DNA of 64,000 nt. Source: JASLQO01 sp002327525 (GTDB lineage Bacteria; Pseudomonadota; Gammaproteobacteria; Pseudomonadales; Azotimanducaceae). The notes beneath the pieces were generated by a model, which was given only the letters and a program-made list of their open reading frames with translations, was not told the DNA's origin and ran no database searches. Below, piece by piece: positions 61,307 to 64,000 of the stretch (positions are counted from its first letter, which is position 1; every line of letters starts with the position of its first letter). A program made the position numbers and the translations under genes. Location of the stretch: positions 124,001 to 188,000 of the forward strand of contig JASLQO010000032.1 of the NCBI GenBank assembly GCA_030744435.1, given 5' to 3'.

Positions 61307-62826
61307 TGGGCATTGCCCGGAAACGCGCCCGAGCCATGGATGTGCGTCTCGCGATGCTCGATGACGGCGCCCGGTTGACCGTTCACGTGATCGTCGCGCT
61401 GGCGGCTGTGGCCGCGATCGTGGCCATCGTGTGCTGGCACACGTTCGACCTGTTCGTGCCGCTGTGGCTGCACCCGCGTGGATTCTACAGCCATGGATTC
61501 CTACTGCTCGCCATGGTTGTGTTGTTGTTGCGGGAACGGCGCTTCGAACTGTTCGAGCCCGGCAAACGAACCTCGATCCTGTTCGTGCCGCTGCTCGCGG
61601 CAGCGGGGCTCGGCTGGAGTGTCGGCTGGCTCGGGAGCGTGCAAACACTGGAACTGGTGTCGTTCTTCTTCATCTGCGTATTCTCGGCCGGCCTGTTGCT
61701 GCCACGTCACGCGCTGGTGGCGTTCGTCGCACCTTTCTCATTGCTGCTGTTTTCGCTACCAGTGTGGCACGGGCTCATGCCCGTGCTGGTGTCTATGGCC
61801 ACCACCGTCGTCGGTTCCGCTTTCGCCGCCGCGGGCCTGACCGTTTTCATCGAAGGCAGCCTGATCAGCGTCCCTAGCGGAAACTTCTTGATTGCCAGCA
61901 GTTGCAGTGGTCTCGGATTCCTTCTGGTATCTCTCAGCATCTCCGGCTACCTGGCATTGAGCAATCGCTGCACGCCCGGCCGTACCTTGGCTATTGCGCT
62001 GTTGGCGGTGGCTATGGGCGCGCTCATCAACTGGATTCGTATCTTCTTGATCGTCCTGGCCGGCTACTACGGCGGGATGGACCACATCCTCGTGCACGAG
62101 CACGTCTGGTTCGGCTGGGTGGTGTTTGCCATCTTGTACCTTCCTTACATGTGGCTGCTGATGAGAAAGGTGGGCGAAAGACGCACTCCAACGCAATCCG
62201 GCGTGTTCCGCGGCAGAGTCTCCCTGTCACGCCTGGCGATCGCGCTGCTCGCCGCCATCGGCATACCCCTCATCGCACATGCGATAACGTGGCGGGGTGA
62301 GGACCTGCCGGTGCATGACATCGTCCTTCCCGAAAAGGTCGGCGAATATCACAAGCACGACAGCGCGAAGATCGTATGGTCACCCTGGTTTCGGAAGGCG
62401 GATCACCGCGAATGGACCGGGTACCGGTCCGATTCGCACACCCTGTACGCCTACACGGCCACCTACCAGCGCCAGGGAGAACCCGGTGAAGTGATAAACA
62501 GTGTCAACAGACTGTACGGTCGTAAATGGCGTCAGATCGGTGAAAGCAGAGTGCTCACAGATCCGCCTACAACCGAGATACTGCTATCGCATCGGTCGAC
62601 GTCACGGCCCATGCTGCTGTGGTACTGGTACCTGATAGGCGATCGGCGTGTCGCGCTTGACTGGGAAGCGAAGCTCGAGCAGATGCGGCAAATGCTACTC
62701 GGCAGACGAGACGCACGGGTCGTGGTGCTGGCCAGTCCCTGCGAGCAGCTTACGCAAAGCGCCGAGCCGAGCTGTCAACAGGCACGCACCCGCATCGAGA
62801 TTCTCAGCCAGGCCATCATCGAGTAG
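61306..62826 (+). CDS. xrtA: Exosortase A with C-terminal EpsI-like domain
   Basis: A 506-residue inner-membrane enzyme with the exosortase triad: Cys in LIASSCSGLGFLLVSLS, Arg in ALINWIRIFLIVLAGY and His in LVHEHVWFGWVVFA. Seven or more helices precede a periplasmic EpsI-like (DUF3485) C-terminal domain (about 335-506), the fused arrangement seen in XrtA proteins. Exosortases cleave and attach PEP-CTERM proteins during EPS export. GTG 61306 overlaps the sugar transferase stop (TAGTG); ATG 61336 is an alternative. No PEP-CTERM substrate gene is recognised here. Confidence 0.94.
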   Translation: MGIARKRARAMDVRLAMLDDGARLTVHVIVALAAVAAIVAIVCWHTFDLFVPLWLHPRGFYSHGFLLLAMVVLLLRERRFELFEPGKRTSILFVPLLAAAGLGWSVGWLGSVQTLELVSFFFICVFSAGLLLPRHALVAFVAPFSLLLFSLPVWHGLMPVLVSMATTVVGSAFAAAGLTVFIEGSLISVPSGNFLIASSCSGLGFLLVSLSISGYLALSNRCTPGRTLAIALLAVAMGALINWIRIFLIVLAGYYGGMDHILVHEHVWFGWVVFAILYLPYMWLLMRKVGERRTPTQSGVFRGRVSLSRLAIALLAAIGIPLIAHAITWRGEDLPVHDIVLPEKVGEYHKHDSAKIVWSPWFRKADHREWTGYRSDSHTLYAYTATYQRQGEPGEVINSVNRLYGRKWRQIGESRVLTDPPTTEILLSHRSTSRPMLLWYWYLIGDRRVALDWEAKLEQMRQMLLGRRDARVVVLASPCEQLTQSAEPSCQQARTRIEILSQAIIE

Positions 62827-62889
62827 CGCAGGCCACCAGCTTATCGAACCCCGAACCCGCCTCCTGAACGCCGTCCCTGGCTGATCTGA

Positions 62890-62911
62890 TATGCGCATAA
62901 TATATATTATG
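62890..62911. repeat. Overlapping AT-rich palindromes (possible operator)
   Basis: TATGCGCATA (62890-62899) and CATAATATATATTATG (62896-62911, 16 bases) are both perfect palindromes and overlap. They sit in an AT island of about 45 bases within GC-rich sequence, between exosortase A and the next sugar transferase gene. Could be a regulator binding site, a bent-DNA site or a stem. Confidence 0.4.
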
Positions 62912-63328
62912 TTAAATAATATATTTCTCAGCCGTGAAAGCGGGTGTTGGCCTTCCCCGCCCACAGGCACGTTTTCTCGCCTGCGCTATCTGATACAGAA
63001 TCCCCGGTAGCCATGGCTTGAAACATCGACGAGCTCACTCCTGAAATTCACCGCACTACGCGAAGCTGTCCGTTCAAACCACCAGTTCGAGCAAGCTGTT
63101 CAGGGATAAAAGTTTTGTTGATGCGTATTGTCCTTTTTCGGTCGCCTTCCAAAAAAAAAAAAAGGCCACGACACGCCAATTGGGGTCATATTCAGCCACT
63201 CGCTAGGATTCGAGAAGTGACCGTGGACGGCATTATGTTGAATTGACGCTTCCAACCGACCTGCTCGCGCCGAGAACACGGCACCACGTCCTCACATCTC
63301 GCTGACCAATATTCGCGGCCTCACCCTC

Positions 63329-63334
63329 TATAAT
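63329..63334 (+). promoter_or_regulatory. Candidate -10 promoter element (TATAAT)
   Basis: A perfect TATAAT lies 60 bases before the GTG start of the sugar transferase gene. No clear -35 (TTGACA) is seen at 17 bases upstream. A transcript starting near 63341 would favour the GTG at 63395 over the in-frame ATG at 63344, which would be almost leaderless. Confidence 0.4.
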
Positions 63335-63394
63335 GTTCGCCACATGGGCAGCGCACTGTGCGTGCCCGAAACTGGATTCAGGAACACTCGAACC

Positions 63395-64000
63395 GTGCCC
63401 TACGTCAGGATCCTCAGGCATTACATACACACGCCTTACCTGTTCATGGCGCTCAGTGATCTCATCGCCGTGGCGGGCGCAGCCTATCTCGGCTACTTCA
63501 CCCAGTTCTTTTCGTTTCCGCCGTTGCTCGAATACGCACCATCGGCGTTCGCCTTTGCCGTGTTCATCGTGGTGGCGATGGCCGCCATGGGAGTTTACGG
63601 GGCGCGTATTCGCGAGGGATTGTCCAGTGTGCTGCTGCGCACGGCTGTGTCCATTTTCCTGCTGGGCACGCTGGCCACGGCCGCGGTCTCCTATGTGGCG
63701 CCCTTCACCGCGCTCGAGAGCCGCAGCGTTCTGCTGTTTTCATCCATCGAGGCATTCGTTCTCGTCGCCGGGTTGCGCATATTCACATCTACCCTGATCA
63801 GCGAAGATGCCATGAAAAAGCGCGTACTGGTGCTGGGTACCGGTGCGCGCGCCGCCAAGATCGCCTCGCGCATGCGGCGCAAATCAGACCGACGCGGTTT
63901 CGTCCTGCTCGGTTTTCTGAAACTCGGGGAATACGATTCGGTCAGCGAATACGGGGCGCGTGTGGCGCAGGCCAACGAACCGCTGAAGGACTACTGCCTG
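63395..64000 (+). CDS. Exopolysaccharide sugar transferase, exosortase-associated type (N-terminal part)
   Basis: The frame is open to the right edge, giving about 202 residues. It starts with RHYIHTPYLFMALSDLIAVA followed by four membrane helices and a nucleotide-binding-like VLVLGTGARAAKIASRMRRK. This matches the N-terminal half of polyprenyl glycosylphosphotransferases such as the EpsB-type sugar transferase of exosortase loci. The catalytic C-terminal domain lies outside. GTG 63395 has AGGAAC about ten bases upstream; ATG 63344 is the alternative start. It would be a second initiating transferase in the region. Confidence 0.8.
   Translation, partial: MPYVRILRHYIHTPYLFMALSDLIAVAGAAYLGYFTQFFSFPPLLEYAPSAFAFAVFIVVAMAAMGVYGARIREGLSSVLLRTAVSIFLLGTLATAAVSYVAPFTALESRSVLLFSSIEAFVLVAGLRIFTSTLISEDAMKKRVLVLGTGARAAKIASRMRRKSDRRGFVLLGFLKLGEYDSVSEYGARVAQANEPLKDYCL

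Larger units (their letters stand above)
62827..63394. other. 568-base intergenic region upstream of the second sugar transferase
   Basis: No gene is seen. It contains overlapping palindromes at 62890-62911, a 13-base A run (63151-63163) and a good -10 box (63329-63334). The rest is unremarkable; a GGCAC/CGC element near 62966 resembles but does not match a sigma-54 promoter spacing. Confidence 0.5.

Noticed and set aside
62960..62985. Sigma-54-like promoter (GGCAC ... CGC) upstream of the second sugar transferase
   Set aside because: The spacing between GG and GC elements is one base too long and the -12 TTGC is not matched; EPS/exosortase genes often use sigma-54, but this site does not qualify.
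1..64000. tRNA, rRNA, CRISPR arrays, insertion sequences and phage genes
   Set aside because: Scanned by eye in the intergenic stretches; no cloverleaf-like sequence, regular spaced repeats, transposase or integrase was recognised. Covariance-model and repeat searches were not available.

Overview
This 64 kb window is high-GC, densely coded bacterial chromosome that looks gammaproteobacterial. This rests on a type-II-like pyruvate kinase, oxygen-dependent HemF, CsrA, RmuC, a FAN1-type nuclease, a CNT nucleoside transporter and an exosortase-A/exopolysaccharide locus of the kind found in environmental, often marine or sediment, Proteobacteria. The lineage is an inference; no rRNA or tRNA gene was seen. 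No CRISPR array, insertion sequence or prophage was recognised.

Left part (1-34.8 kb): mostly housekeeping and salvage genes. In order: a cut-off beta-lactamase-fold hydrolase; a decayed secreted methyltransferase; a divergent 2-hydroxyacid dehydrogenase / HpaI aldolase pair leading into enoyl-CoA hydratase and rmuC; csrA with a GGA-rich leader; a FAN1-like VRR-NUC nuclease overlapping an XPD-type helicase that carries its own RecB/Cas4-like nuclease domain; pyruvate kinase; a TauE/SafE exporter; a signalling block (MORN-repeat protein, Ser/Thr kinase, frameshifted FHA protein); a metallo-hydrolase; a two-component system resembling the proteobacterial dedicated sortase regulators; nicotinamide-riboside salvage genes; then kinases, a sirtuin, a phosphopantetheinyl transferase, nucleoside transport, threonine aldolase, an unaccompanied ExbD, hemF and an acyl-CoA dehydrogenase.

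Right part (34.8-64 kb): one large surface-polysaccharide region. Facing leftward are a sulfotransferase, two glycosyltransferases and a VCBS/ASPIC-UnbV protein. Facing rightward are a COG4310-type aminopeptidase-like protein, a short-chain dehydrogenase, a damaged sulfotransferase, glucose-1-phosphate cytidylyltransferase, a sugar C-methyltransferase-like protein, a second intact sulfotransferase, a short ASPIC/UnbV protein, a GT2, an acetyltransferase and a BcsL/FemAB-like protein. A tightly overlapping leftward operon then encodes a Wza/GumB-like export protein, an outer-membrane barrel, a GumC/Wzz chain-length protein, a tyrosine autokinase, an exosortase-associated ATPase, a 3,5-epimerase and Wzm/Wzt ABC exporter subunits. 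A sugar epimerase, a polyprenyl-phosphate sugar transferase, exosortase A and the start of a second sugar transferase close the window.

Taken together, the right half probably builds and exports a modified (probably sulfated, possibly C-methyl-branched) surface glycan connected with an exosortase system. The most unusual points are the coexistence of Wza/Wzz/tyrosine-kinase and ABC-exporter parts in one operon, the concentration of sulfotransferases, the nuclease-helicase/FAN1 pair, and several genes broken by single frameshifts that may be genuine decay or sequence error.
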